From Terriglobia bacterium (GTDB lineage: Bacteria; Acidobacteriota; Terriglobia; Acidiferrales; UBA7541), in assembly GCA_020073585.1 (NCBI GenBank), contig JAIQEV010000007.1, forward strand, positions 30,501-94,500: DNA of 64,000 bases. The letters run 5' to 3'. The translations under genes and the position numbers were made by a program. The notes below the pieces were generated by a model, which saw only the letters and a list, made by a program, of their open reading frames with translations, was not told the origin of the DNA and made no database searches. Shown here piece after piece: positions 15,686 through 24,725 of this stretch (position 1 is its first letter; each line of letters starts with the position of its first letter).

Positions 15686-16717
15686 ATGCAGAAAAAAGAA
15701 GATCTCGCAAAAGACCGCCTGCTCTGGATGTATACGCAGATGCTGCGCATCCGCGAGTTCGAGGAGCGCATCAAGCGCACCTTCGTCGAGCACCCCGGAG
15801 TGATCCGCGGCCACACGCATCTCGGCGACGGCGCGGAAGCTTCCATCGTCGGGGCCCTGGCGACCCGCAGCGAGAACGACCTGGCCATGCCCAGCTACCG
15901 CTGCCACGGCTATCCCATCGTGCTCGGCACCTCCACGAAAAAAATGATGGCGGAGATCTACGGGCGGAAAGATGGTCTGTGCCAGGGCTTTGGCGGTTCG
16001 ATGCATTTGGCCGATCCCGCGCACCATTTTCCCGGCACCTCGGGGATCATCGGCCAGGCCATCGCCCATGCCACCGGCGCCGCTCTGACGGCCCAGGTGA
16101 AGAACACCGGCCAGGTGATCTACTGCTTCTTCGGCGACGGTTCGAGCAAGCAAGGAGCGTTCTACGAATCGCTGAACATGGCGGCGGTCTGGAAGCTGCC
16201 GATCGTTTACGTTCTCGAGAACAACGAGTATCAGGTTTACACCCACGTCAGCCTCGAGGACGCCAACCATGCCGCCGGGGACCCTCTGTCCCAGAAGGCC
16301 AAGGCCTTCAGCATCCCTGGCGTCACGGTGGACGGCAACGACGTCCTCAAGGTGTACGAAGAGGTGGGGAAGGCCGCCGAGCGGGCGCGTGCGGGTCGGG
16401 GCCCGAGCCTGATCGAATCGAAATTTTACCGTTTCAGCGCGCATGGCAATGCCATCACCGTGCCTCCGGTGCCCACGCAGTTCCCCGAGCACGAAGCCAT
16501 CGAAACCTACGGCAAGAAGGACGAGTACGCCGCGGCCAAGGCCAAGGATCCGATCCTGCAGTTCCGCACCAAGCTGCTGGGCAGCGGCGTTTTGTCCGAA
16601 GCCGAAAATAAGCGCATCGAAGAGACCGTTCGCGCGGAGATGGAAGAGGCCGTGAAGTTTGCGCTGGCCAGCCCGTTCCCGGCGCCCGAAGAAGCGGTCA
16701 AGTACGTGTACGCCTAG
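15686..16717 (+). CDS. Thiamine-diphosphate-dependent dehydrogenase E1 alpha subunit (second system)
   Basis: 343 residues, E1 alpha of the acetoin/pyruvate dehydrogenase group. The ThDP motif is FFGDGSSKQGAFYE at about residues 149-162, ending in VLENNEYQVYT. GKDGLCQGFGGSMHLADP-type sequence (residues about 93-110) matches the same subgroup as the first E1 alpha of the window, but the two proteins differ widely, so this is a separate system rather than a recent copy. GGAGCC ahead of ATG 15686 serves as ribosome site. Confidence 0.92.
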   Translation: MQKKEDLAKDRLLWMYTQMLRIREFEERIKRTFVEHPGVIRGHTHLGDGAEASIVGALATRSENDLAMPSYRCHGYPIVLGTSTKKMMAEIYGRKDGLCQGFGGSMHLADPAHHFPGTSGIIGQAIAHATGAALTAQVKNTGQVIYCFFGDGSSKQGAFYESLNMAAVWKLPIVYVLENNEYQVYTHVSLEDANHAAGDPLSQKAKAFSIPGVTVDGNDVLKVYEEVGKAAERARAGRGPSLIESKFYRFSAHGNAITVPPVPTQFPEHEAIETYGKKDEYAAAKAKDPILQFRTKLLGSGVLSEAENKRIEETVRAEMEEAVKFALASPFPAPEEAVKYVYA

Positions 16718-16731
16718 AAGGGGGACAGCTT

Positions 16732-17712
16732 ATGCCGCGCGAAATGATGTACGGGGAAGCAATCGCCACGGCCATCGTGGAAGAGATGAAGCGCGATGGC
16801 GACGTCATTTTCTATGGCCAGAATCTCGGGATGACCGAGAAAGATCACATGGTCAGGTTGTTCGGCAAGAATCGCGTGCGCATCACCCCCATCTCGGAGA
16901 CGGCGGAGATGGGCATCGCCGTGGGCGCGGCCATGACCGGGCTGCGCCCGGTGGTCGAGCTGTGGATGAGCGAGTTCATGCTGGTGGCCATGGATCAGGC
17001 GCTCAACGAAGCGCCGCGGCTTCGCTACATGACCGGCGGGCAGGTGAAGGTGCCGCTCGTCTTCAAGGCGGGCTACGGGTTCGGCGCTGGGTGGGCGGGC
17101 CAGCATTCCAATTGCATCTACCACATGATGATGGGAATCCCCGGCTTGAAAGTGGCGCTGCCTTCGACGCCCGCGGACGCCAAGGGGCTCCTGACTGCCG
17201 CCATCCGCGACGACAACCCAGTCGTGTATCTGCATCACTACATGTTGACGCTGGACCGGGGCGAGGTGCCGGACGGGGATTACGTGATCCCCTTCGGCGT
17301 AGCCGACGTGAAGCGGGCCGGCAGCGATGTCACGCTCGTGGCCACGGGATGGATGGTGAAGAAGTCGCTTGCGGCTGCGGAAGTTCTGGCCAAGGAGGGC
17401 ATCAGCGTCGAAGTGATCGATCCCCGGACCATCGCGCCTCTCGACGTGCAGACCATCGTGGCGTCGGTGAAAAAGACCGGCCGGCTGGTGCTTGTGGATC
17501 AGGCCCCCCGCCACGCTTCTGTTGCGGTGATCATCGCCGGCGAGGTCGCCGAGCACGGCTTCCAATACTTGAAGGCGCCGGTCAAGATGGTGACCGCGCT
17601 GGATACCTCGGTCCCCTACAGCGAGCCGCTGGAAAAGTTCGTGCTCCCCGACGAAGACAAGATCGTTCGGGCGGTCAAAGCGGCGATGGCCAGACAGGCC
17701 GCCACGGTCTAG
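16732..17712 (+). CDS. Thiamine-diphosphate-dependent dehydrogenase E1 beta subunit (second system)
   Basis: 326 residues, with the beta-subunit landmarks MMYGEAIATAIVEEMKRDGD, ITPISETAEMGIAVGAAMTG and VIDPRTIAPLDVQTIVASVK. It would complete an alpha2beta2 E1 with the gene 14 bases upstream. GGGGGAC lies just ahead of ATG 16732. The operon ends here without an E2 or E3 gene; the next gene is convergent. Confidence 0.92.
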   Translation: MPREMMYGEAIATAIVEEMKRDGDVIFYGQNLGMTEKDHMVRLFGKNRVRITPISETAEMGIAVGAAMTGLRPVVELWMSEFMLVAMDQALNEAPRLRYMTGGQVKVPLVFKAGYGFGAGWAGQHSNCIYHMMMGIPGLKVALPSTPADAKGLLTAAIRDDNPVVYLHHYMLTLDRGEVPDGDYVIPFGVADVKRAGSDVTLVATGWMVKKSLAAAEVLAKEGISVEVIDPRTIAPLDVQTIVASVKKTGRLVLVDQAPRHASVAVIIAGEVAEHGFQYLKAPVKMVTALDTSVPYSEPLEKFVLPDEDKIVRAVKAAMARQAATV

Positions 17713-17803
17713 CGCCGAAAAGCGTGTCGAGAACCTCGTTGCGCCGGTCCGTCCGGAAAGCCTCCGCGGGCGGGCGGCGCGCAATCTCTTTCAGTGCGGC
17801 GCT

Positions 17804-19939
17804 TCATTTGGTTTCCGCTAGGCTCTGATTCGCCCGGAAAATCACGTAGGCGCGGATGGTTTCGGCATCTTCGCGGGATAGCTCCTTGGCGAAGGAGACC
17901 ATGCCCGCCTGCTTGAGCATCCCCCCGAGCACGATGCCGTACCACATCTCATCGTCCAGCATGCCGGAGTAGCGCAGGTCGGGCAGCACGCCTCCGCTCA
18001 CCGCGACATCCCCATGGCAGTTCGAGCAGTAGCTCTGGAATAGTTGCTCTCCCTTGTGGATGGTGGCGGGCGTGGCGGTGGAGGCCGGCGGATGCAGCAC
18101 GGGCTGCTCCATGTGCGCCGGCGGCAGGCTGGCCTTGCCGCCCAGTTTGAAGACCAGCATGCGGCCGAGGTTCGGCATCTTGCCGGACTTCAACGCGACC
18201 TCCCCGGCGATCAGCGGCAGCGCGCCTCCCCAGCCCGCCAGCACCGCCACATACTGTTCCCCTTTGACCGTGTAGGTCATGGGTCCGGCCATCACGCCCG
18301 TCTGGGCGGGCGCCGACCACAGCTTCTCGCCCGTGTCCGCGCGGTAGGCTTCGAAGTTTCCGCCCGCCGTGCCTTGGAATACGAGATTCCCGGCCGTTGT
18401 CAGGATGCCCCCGTTCCAGGCGGCAGGCCGCTCGACTTCCCAGACCTGTTTCTGGCGGACCGGGTCCCAGGCCACGAGGTGCCCCTTGACGCTCGCCAGG
18501 ATCGCCTTCTTGATGTTCGGATCCTGCGGCAGCCCGGCAGCCACGGCATCGGTAGCGGTATTGAATCCCAGGCTCTTCGGTTCAAAGTGCTCCACCGCTT
18601 TGTACTTGAAGCCGGTGTCCTGCTCCGGGATGTACACCAGACCGGTGAGCGGGCTGTAGGACATGGGCTGCCAATTGTGTGCGCCGCCCGGTCCGGGGAT
18701 GATCGGCGCGGGGTCGCTGCCCGGGTATCGTGCAATGGGCGTTTCGATGGGGCGGCCCGTTTTCATGTCCACGCCGGTGGCCCAGTTGATGTTGGTATAG
18801 GGCGTCGCGGAGATCAGTTCGCCGCTCTTGCGGTCCAGCACATAAAAAAAGCCGTTCTTCGGCGCGTGCAGGAGAACCTTGCGCACCTGCCCGCCGATGG
18901 GGATATCCGCCACGATGATCTGTTGCGAGGAGGTGTAATCCCAACTGTCGCCGGGGGACTCTTGGTAATGCCAGACGTACTCCCCGGTGTCCGGCTTGAG
19001 CGCCACGATTGAAGCCAGAAACAGATTGTCGCCGCCTTGCGGGCTGCGCACTCTCCGATCCCACGGGCTGCCATTGCCGACCCCGATGTACAGCAGATCC
19101 AGGTCGGGGTCGTAGACGATGGAATCCCAGACGGTGCCTCCGCCGCCGTACTTCCACCACTCGCCGCTCCAGGTCTTCGCCGCTTTTTCCAGGATGGAGC
19201 TTTCGAACGGCTTGGAAGGATCGCCCGGCACGGTGTAGAAGCGCCACACCAGCTTGCCGGTCTCCGCGTCGTAGGCGGAAACGTAGCCGCGCACGCCCAT
19301 CTCCGCGCCGCCGTTGCCGATCAGCACCTTGCCTTTGACCACCCGCGGCGCGCCGGTGATGGTGTAGCGGAACTTGCGGTCGATCGTGAGCGTCTCCCAC
19401 ACCGGCTTGCCCGTGGCGGCGTCCAGCGCCACCAGCCGGCCGTCCAGCGTGCCCACGAAGACCTTGCCGTCCCAGATGGCCACGCCGCGATTCACCACGT
19501 CGCAGCAGGCGTTGATGGCCCACTCCGGGGGCACCTTCGGATCGTAAGCCCACAGCCGCTTGCCGCTCGCGGCCTCCAGCGCCACCACCTTGCTCCAGGC
19601 AGTCGTGAAGTACATCACGCCGTCGACTACCAGTGGCGTGGCCTCCTGCCCGCGTCGCGTATCCAGATCGTAGTACCACGCCAGCCCCAGCCCGCCGATG
19701 TTCCGGTCGTTGATCTGCTTCAGCGGGCTGAAGCGCTGCTCGCTGTAGGTCCGCCCATGGCTCATCCAGTTTCCCGGCTCCTGGTCGGCGTTGCGGATGC
19801 GCGCACCGTTCACGCCGGCGCGCTGCGCGGTTGCCCCGGGCTTGGCGCCGTCCGCGTGGTGCAGCCCGGGCGCGGCATAGCCGGCGCCTACCGCCAAAGC
19901 GAGCGCAATCGCGACCATGGAAAGTTTTCTCTGAGACAT
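17804..19939 (-). CDS. PQQ-dependent alcohol dehydrogenase with C-terminal cytochrome c domain (quinohaemoprotein)
   Basis: 711 residues: a signal peptide ([19 protein letters not shown]), an eight-bladed PQQ propeller and a C-terminal cytochrome c domain with CSNCH. The adjacent-cysteine pair that makes the disulphide ring over PQQ is in [10 protein letters not shown]. The active-site segment is [11 protein letters not shown]; the residue two after the Asp is Thr, where lanthanide enzymes usually carry a second Asp, so a calcium enzyme is more likely (inference). It is a periplasmic enzyme oxidising primary or secondary alcohols and passing electrons to its own haem. Start ATG 19939 is preceded by AGGAGAACAC. 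Divergent from the TonB receptor. A substrate such as a 1-arylethanol would suit the ketone cluster downstream, but this is a guess. Confidence 0.92.
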   Translation of the reverse strand: MSQRKLSMVAIALALAVGAGYAAPGLHHADGAKPGATAQRAGVNGARIRNADQEPGNWMSHGRTYSEQRFSPLKQINDRNIGGLGLAWYYDLDTRRGQEATPLVVDGVMYFTTAWSKVVALEAASGKRLWAYDPKVPPEWAINACCDVVNRGVAIWDGKVFVGTLDGRLVALDAATGKPVWETLTIDRKFRYTITGAPRVVKGKVLIGNGGAEMGVRGYVSAYDAETGKLVWRFYTVPGDPSKPFESSILEKAAKTWSGEWWKYGGGGTVWDSIVYDPDLDLLYIGVGNGSPWDRRVRSPQGGDNLFLASIVALKPDTGEYVWHYQESPGDSWDYTSSQQIIVADIPIGGQVRKVLLHAPKNGFFYVLDRKSGELISATPYTNINWATGVDMKTGRPIETPIARYPGSDPAPIIPGPGGAHNWQPMSYSPLTGLVYIPEQDTGFKYKAVEHFEPKSLGFNTATDAVAAGLPQDPNIKKAILASVKGHLVAWDPVRQKQVWEVERPAAWNGGILTTAGNLVFQGTAGGNFEAYRADTGEKLWSAPAQTGVMAGPMTYTVKGEQYVAVLAGWGGALPLIAGEVALKSGKMPNLGRMLVFKLGGKASLPPAHMEQPVLHPPASTATPATIHKGEQLFQSYCSNCHGDVAVSGGVLPDLRYSGMLDDEMWYGIVLGGMLKQAGMVSFAKELSREDAETIRAYVIFRANQSLAETK

Positions 19940-20056
19940 GTGTTCTCCTGACCGCCAGGGTTGCGTGAAGTGTTCCTGGAGACGTGTGCGCGGCCCTCCA
20001 GAACAGCCGGTTCGCGGCGTGGACCGCTTCGCGGTCACGCATACAAGCGACGAGTT

Positions 20057-20085
20057 TCCATATCGCCTTGTGTGCGCAATGTCAA
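20057..20085 (-). promoter_or_regulatory. Sigma70-type promoter of the PQQ dehydrogenase
   Basis: On the minus strand, TTGACA (20085-20080), a 17-base spacer and TATGGA (20062-20057). The leader to ATG 19939 is about 110 bases and contains the inverted repeat GACCGC/GCGGTC at 20022-20036, almost the same as one in the leader of the IclR gene at 5008-5022. Confidence 0.55.
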
Positions 20086-20312
20086 GCGCTGCTGCTTTGC
20101 CTTGAAAAGCAGCGGCGGCAATTTTCGGGGTTGCGCACAGAAACGAGCCACAAAATTCCGGGATCTGTCCCTCGCGCCAGCGCGGGCCAGTCGAATTGGG
20201 CGCTGGCATCCAGATCCCGGAAAGCCTTCCGTCGGTCATTCCGGGGAAAGACGGGCGCTGGAGGGACAAACCAAAAATCCGGCGATATTCGCACAACCGC
20301 CCGAATATTGGC

Positions 20313-20342
20313 TTGACAAGGAACTCCTGCAGAAGATATGAC
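20313..20342 (+). promoter_or_regulatory. Candidate promoter of the TonB-dependent receptor
   Basis: TTGACA at 20313-20318 and TATGAC at 20337-20342 (18-base spacer). The -35 is perfect and the -10 moderate. It lies 85 bases before ATG 20427. Between this promoter and the divergent one, 20086-20312 holds no gene and no other motif that I can see. Confidence 0.4.
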
Positions 20343-20426
20343 CAACATCACATTTTAGTGAAACTTCAGGTGCAATGCGTCTTTAAGACTGGGGAGCGCG
20401 ATTGCGCGCTAATAAGGAGTCATAAA

Positions 20427-23400
20427 ATGAGGGTACGTGGGAGCTTGCTGGTCTTTCTGGCGGTCCTGATTTTGTTTGCGGGTTTGCCTGTGGCCTCCGC
20501 GCAAGTCAGCGGTAGCGGAGCCCAGTTGAACGGCATCGTGCGCGACGAAAGCGGCGGCTCTGTGGCCAAGGCGGCCATCACCCTGCGCGAAGTAGATACC
20601 AATCGCACTTATACCTCGGTCTCCATCGACAATGGCACGTACGTGATTCCTAATATCGCGCCGGGCCGCTACGAGCTGACAGTGGACGCCGCGGGCTTCT
20701 CCAAGTCCACGCATACCGGCATCGTCCTCAGCGTCGGCCAGGTGGCCACGATTGACATCGACCTGAAAGTCGCTACCGTCGGCCAGAAAGTCGAAGTGAC
20801 CACGGAGACCCCGGCCGTCGAGCCCAGCCGCACCGAAGTCAGCCAGGTCATCGACTCCAAGCAGATCGGCTCGCTGCCCATCAGCGGCCGCCTGTTCACC
20901 GACTTTGCCCTCTTGACCCCCGGCGTGACCACCGGGCGCACCAGCCTGCAGTCCACCATCACCGAAGCGGAAGTCACGCGCATCTCCTTTGGCGGCATGC
21001 GCGACTTGAGCAACATGGTCACTGTGGATGGCGCGGACACTGTTAACTCCGCCACCGGCTCCCAGCGCGCCACGCCTTCGCAGGAAGCGGTCAGTGAATT
21101 CCGCGTGGTCAATAACGGCTTCAGCGCGGAGCAGGGCCGCGCCATGGGCGGCATCGTCAACATCATCACCAAGTCCGGCACCAACGACCTGCACGGCTCG
21201 CTCTACGACTACCTGGAAAATGACGCCATGAACGCGCGCGCCATGTTGCAGCCCGCTCCTCTGCCGAACACCCTGCGGCAGAACCAGTTTGGCGGCACCC
21301 TCGGCGGGCCCATCAAGAAGGACAAGACCTTCTTCTTCATGAACTATGAAGGCCAGCGCCGCGCGGAAGCTCCGGTTCAGTCTCCGGTATTGATGGCCAA
21401 CTTGGCGTTGATCAACGCGGCCAAGGCGGAACTGTTCGGCGGTGCGCCGGGCCAATTCAACGAGAACACCGGCGCCTTGAAGACACAGGATACCGATAAG
21501 GGGTTCGTCAAGCTCGACCACGAAATCAGCAAGAACAATCGCATGGCGCTGCGCTACAACATCGAGGATGGCCGCAGCCTCAACGTGTTGATGGGCGATA
21601 CCCTGGACGGCGGCGGCATTGGCGCGCCCAGCAGCGCCCACAACAACTTCTTGCGCGATCAGTCCCTGGTCGGCATCGTCTCTTCGCAGCTCACGCCCTC
21701 TCTGATAAATACCGCCCTCGCTCAGTACGCGCGGCGCCACTCCACCTTCCCCGGCGTCACCGGCCAGCCCAATCTGGACATACCGAACTCGCTCCTCATG
21801 GGCCACAACTTCGGCGTTTTCGATGCCACCTATGAGAGCCGCGCGCAGTTTGCGGACTCCGTCTCCTGGGTCAAGGGCTCGCACCTGGCCAAGTTCGGCG
21901 TGGACTACAACCACGTCAACGATCACATCATCTGGCCCGGCTTTTCGCCCATGCGCATTGTTCTGCCTAGCATCAACTGTCTGGTGATCTTCGCCAACTA
22001 CGTCTCCGGGGGCAGCTTGGCACAGTCGCCAAACCCCGGCGATACCTGTCCGCTCCCCCCGGTCATGAATGGCGTGCCGGTCGTCTTCTGGCCCTCTCCG
22101 CTCGGAACGGGAGACACCTCGGTCGTGGATGGCACTGCTGCGACTGCTCCGCCATTTCCGCTGCCTCTGAATTGGGGCAACGCCTATCTGCCCAATGAAA
22201 CTCCGAATTACTTCTCGGACATGACCCACGGCTATTTGGGGACTTTCGCGCAGGATCAGTGGCGCGTCACTCCCAAGTTCACTCTGAATTACGGAATGCG
22301 CTGGGATTTCGAGCCGGGCATCAGCGATGTAGTGAACCACTACTACAAGGCCTTTCAGCCCAGGGTCGGCCTCGCTTATTCTCCGGACAAGCACACCGTC
22401 ATTCGCGCCGGTTTCGGTCTCTTCTTCGACCGTTACAACAAGTCATTCTTCTTTGTCACCCGGCCGCAGCGCCCCACAACCTTCGTCTGTGCGGTGAGCA
22501 CTCCGAACTGTACCGGAGCCACCTATGCGCTGCCGGGCATTCGTCAGGGAGGTCCCAACGCTACGTACGCCCTGAACCAGATGGCTTTTGTTCCAGGTGT
22601 GGGCTGGGATCCCGCAGCTACGGCCAAGCAGTTGCTCACGACCGGTACTTATCTGCCCGTTCAGTTGGTCACCGACATCACGAGGTTACCGATCCCCGAG
22701 TTCTCCACCGTGGGTGACGGAACCGTCGAAACCAACAGCAAGATGCCTTACTCCGAGCAGGGCAGTCTGGAAATTGACCGCGAGCTCGGCCATGGGTTGG
22801 TGGTCAACGTCGGCTATCTCTTCGTCTCCGCGCACCACCAGGTCCGCGCCGAGAATCTAAACGTCTGCCCGGTTAACACCACCGGCGGGGTCAGCCCCAG
22901 TATGACCACCGGATGGTATCAGTGCGGATCGAATGCATTTGGGAATTACTCCGCAGCGCCTCCGGATTTCCCCAGCGGTAAGAGCTATTTCCAGAGCGTT
23001 CTTATGCCGGTCGGCCTGCTCTATTACACCGACAACAGTGGCAATAGCGTTTACCACGGCGTGACGTTCTCCGTGACCGAGAAGGCGGGGCAGTATTTCC
23101 GCCTCAACGCCAACTACACCTTCTCCAAGACCCTGGATGACGGCACGTTTACCACGTTCGTCAGCACCCCTGAGGATTACTACAGGAGATATCTCGAGCG
23201 CGCCAACTCCAACCAGGACGTGCGGCACCGCTTTGTGGCCAACTTCACCGCCACCGGTCCGCAAAAGACCTTCCTGCGCAATACCGAGCTGAGCGGCATC
23301 GTTACCCTTCAGGGCGCGCGTCCTTTCACCATGTTTGTGGGGCATGACGCCAATAACGACACCAACCCGGTCACCGATCGCGTCGGTCTCACCGCTCGCA

Positions 23401-23744
23401 ACGCCTACTGGGGCGACAAGTTCCGGACCGTGGATCTCCGCCTCTCGCAGCATTTCAAGTTCCGCGAGAAGCAGAGGATTGACGTGGCCTTGGATGCCTT
23501 CGACGTGTTCAACCGGCCCAACGTGAACGAGGTCACTTCCGTTTACGGCACGTACGACTTCTGCGGCGGAAAGGTGCCGGTCAGTTATAAGGACGCCACC
23601 TCGCTGCAGATTCAGACGAACCCCGGGTCGTTCTTTGGCTCATGCCCATTGGTCGGGCCTCCGGTCCCAAATCCGAGTTTCGGCTCGGCGCGGACCATGT
23701 TCAACCCCCGGCAGCTCCAGATCTCGCTCAAGTACTCCTTCTAG
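20427..23744 (+). CDS. TonB-dependent receptor of the Oar type with N-terminal carboxypeptidase-regulatory-like domain
   Basis: 1105 residues: signal peptide (about 1-25, ending PVASAQ), a carboxypeptidase-regulatory-like beta-sandwich (about 30-110, LNGIVRDESGGSVAKAAITL), a plug domain (ISGRLFTDFALLTPGV; GGIVNIITKSGTNDLHGSLY) and a 22-strand-type beta-barrel ending in QLQISLKYSF with a C-terminal Phe. The arrangement is very common in Acidobacteriota, which carry dozens of such receptors for oligosaccharide or other large ligands. AAGGAG at 20414-20419 fixes ATG 20427. Ligand unknown; divergent from a periplasmic dehydrogenase and upstream of the aromatic-ketone cluster, so uptake of an aromatic or plant-polymer fragment is possible. 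Confidence 0.92.
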   Translation: MRVRGSLLVFLAVLILFAGLPVASAQVSGSGAQLNGIVRDESGGSVAKAAITLREVDTNRTYTSVSIDNGTYVIPNIAPGRYELTVDAAGFSKSTHTGIVLSVGQVATIDIDLKVATVGQKVEVTTETPAVEPSRTEVSQVIDSKQIGSLPISGRLFTDFALLTPGVTTGRTSLQSTITEAEVTRISFGGMRDLSNMVTVDGADTVNSATGSQRATPSQEAVSEFRVVNNGFSAEQGRAMGGIVNIITKSGTNDLHGSLYDYLENDAMNARAMLQPAPLPNTLRQNQFGGTLGGPIKKDKTFFFMNYEGQRRAEAPVQSPVLMANLALINAAKAELFGGAPGQFNENTGALKTQDTDKGFVKLDHEISKNNRMALRYNIEDGRSLNVLMGDTLDGGGIGAPSSAHNNFLRDQSLVGIVSSQLTPSLINTALAQYARRHSTFPGVTGQPNLDIPNSLLMGHNFGVFDATYESRAQFADSVSWVKGSHLAKFGVDYNHVNDHIIWPGFSPMRIVLPSINCLVIFANYVSGGSLAQSPNPGDTCPLPPVMNGVPVVFWPSPLGTGDTSVVDGTAATAPPFPLPLNWGNAYLPNETPNYFSDMTHGYLGTFAQDQWRVTPKFTLNYGMRWDFEPGISDVVNHYYKAFQPRVGLAYSPDKHTVIRAGFGLFFDRYNKSFFFVTRPQRPTTFVCAVSTPNCTGATYALPGIRQGGPNATYALNQMAFVPGVGWDPAATAKQLLTTGTYLPVQLVTDITRLPIPEFSTVGDGTVETNSKMPYSEQGSLEIDRELGHGLVVNVGYLFVSAHHQVRAENLNVCPVNTTGGVSPSMTTGWYQCGSNAFGNYSAAPPDFPSGKSYFQSVLMPVGLLYYTDNSGNSVYHGVTFSVTEKAGQYFRLNANYTFSKTLDDGTFTTFVSTPEDYYRRYLERANSNQDVRHRFVANFTATGPQKTFLRNTELSGIVTLQGARPFTMFVGHDANNDTNPVTDRVGLTARNAYWGDKFRTVDLRLSQHFKFREKQRIDVALDAFDVFNRPNVNEVTSVYGTYDFCGGKVPVSYKDATSLQIQTNPGSFFGSCPLVGPPVPNPSFGSARTMFNPRQLQISLKYSF

Positions 23745-23947
23745 CTCTTCGTCCGCGGGGCGGCGCCGAGGCAGGATTCTCGGTTCCGCCCTGCCGGACG
23801 TAACTTGAAAAAGAGCACCTGCGGGGCTGTAGATACTGTCAGTGAGTTTTTTTCAGGCTTCAAAGCAGGCGGGCCCATAGCTGCTCCTGGGCTGCGAATT
23901 CTAGCTCCGCGTAATTTGGCAGCGCACGATACTCAGGGGAAGCTCGT

Positions 23948-24673
23948 ATGGCGGTTTTCGTCTTAGTGCACGGGGCCTGGCATGACGGATCGGCTTGGGA
24001 CGCGGTCGTTCGGCAGTTGGAAAGCAAGGGCCACAAGGCCTTCGCTCCTACCGCGGCGGGTCACGGCCATGGCGTTCCCAAGAATGTCACCCACGCCGAT
24101 TGCACGCGCTCGCTGGTGGAGTTCATCACCGCAAATTCGCTCTCCGAAATCATCCTCGTGGGCCACAGCTTTGGCGGCACGCTCATTTCCAAGGTGGCCG
24201 AAGCCATTCCCGGGCGCATCCGCCGTCTCGTCTTTCAGAATGCCTTTGTCCTTCGCGATGGCGTGAGCCTTTTGGATGAAGTGCCCCCGGAAACGGCTGC
24301 GGGATTCGCGCAGTTGGCCGGGCATTCCCCGGACAACACGGTCATGCTGCCGTTCCCGGTCTGGCGCGACACCTTCATCAATGACGCCGATCTGGAAACC
24401 GCGAAGCTCGCTTACGAAAAACTTTCTCCCGGTCCTTTTCAGCCTTTCGCCGACAAGCTCGACCTGAAGAAGTTCTACTCCCTGCAGATTCCCAGGAGTT
24501 TCATCAATTGCACGGAGGACATCGCACTTCCTCCCGGTGAATACGGCTGGCATCCGCGGATGTCCGCCCGCCTGGGCCTGTACCGCCTGGTGCAAATGGC
24601 CGGAAGCCACGAAGTGCTGTTCACGAATCCGCGGGGCCTGGCGGAGAAAATTCTGGAGGCTGGAAGGGATTAG
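23948..24673 (+). CDS. Alpha/beta hydrolase (methylesterase/hydroxynitrile-lyase-like family)
   Basis: 241 residues. The opening VLVHGAWHDGSAWD and nucleophile elbow VGHSFGGTLIS are typical of the plant-methylesterase-like (MES/HNL) branch; the acid is in NCTEDIALP and the His in MAGSHEVLF. It may hydrolyse an ester or a C-C bond of the substrate handled by the cluster it heads. ATG 23948 has AGGGGAAG about 8 bases upstream. The 203 bases between the receptor and this gene show no convincing promoter or terminator. Confidence 0.82.
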   Translation: MAVFVLVHGAWHDGSAWDAVVRQLESKGHKAFAPTAAGHGHGVPKNVTHADCTRSLVEFITANSLSEIILVGHSFGGTLISKVAEAIPGRIRRLVFQNAFVLRDGVSLLDEVPPETAAGFAQLAGHSPDNTVMLPFPVWRDTFINDADLETAKLAYEKLSPGPFQPFADKLDLKKFYSLQIPRSFINCTEDIALPPGEYGWHPRMSARLGLYRLVQMAGSHEVLFTNPRGLAEKILEAGRD

Positions 24674-24725
24674 CCGGAAGGCCCCGCTTCGGACGCGGTG
24701 CGGAAGCGCCTGGGGCACGGTGCAC

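Noticed and set aside
20409..22394. 661-codon minus-strand frame opposite the TonB receptor
   Set aside because: Mirror frame of a real gene, with no recognisable domain and a biased Val/Ala/Asp composition.
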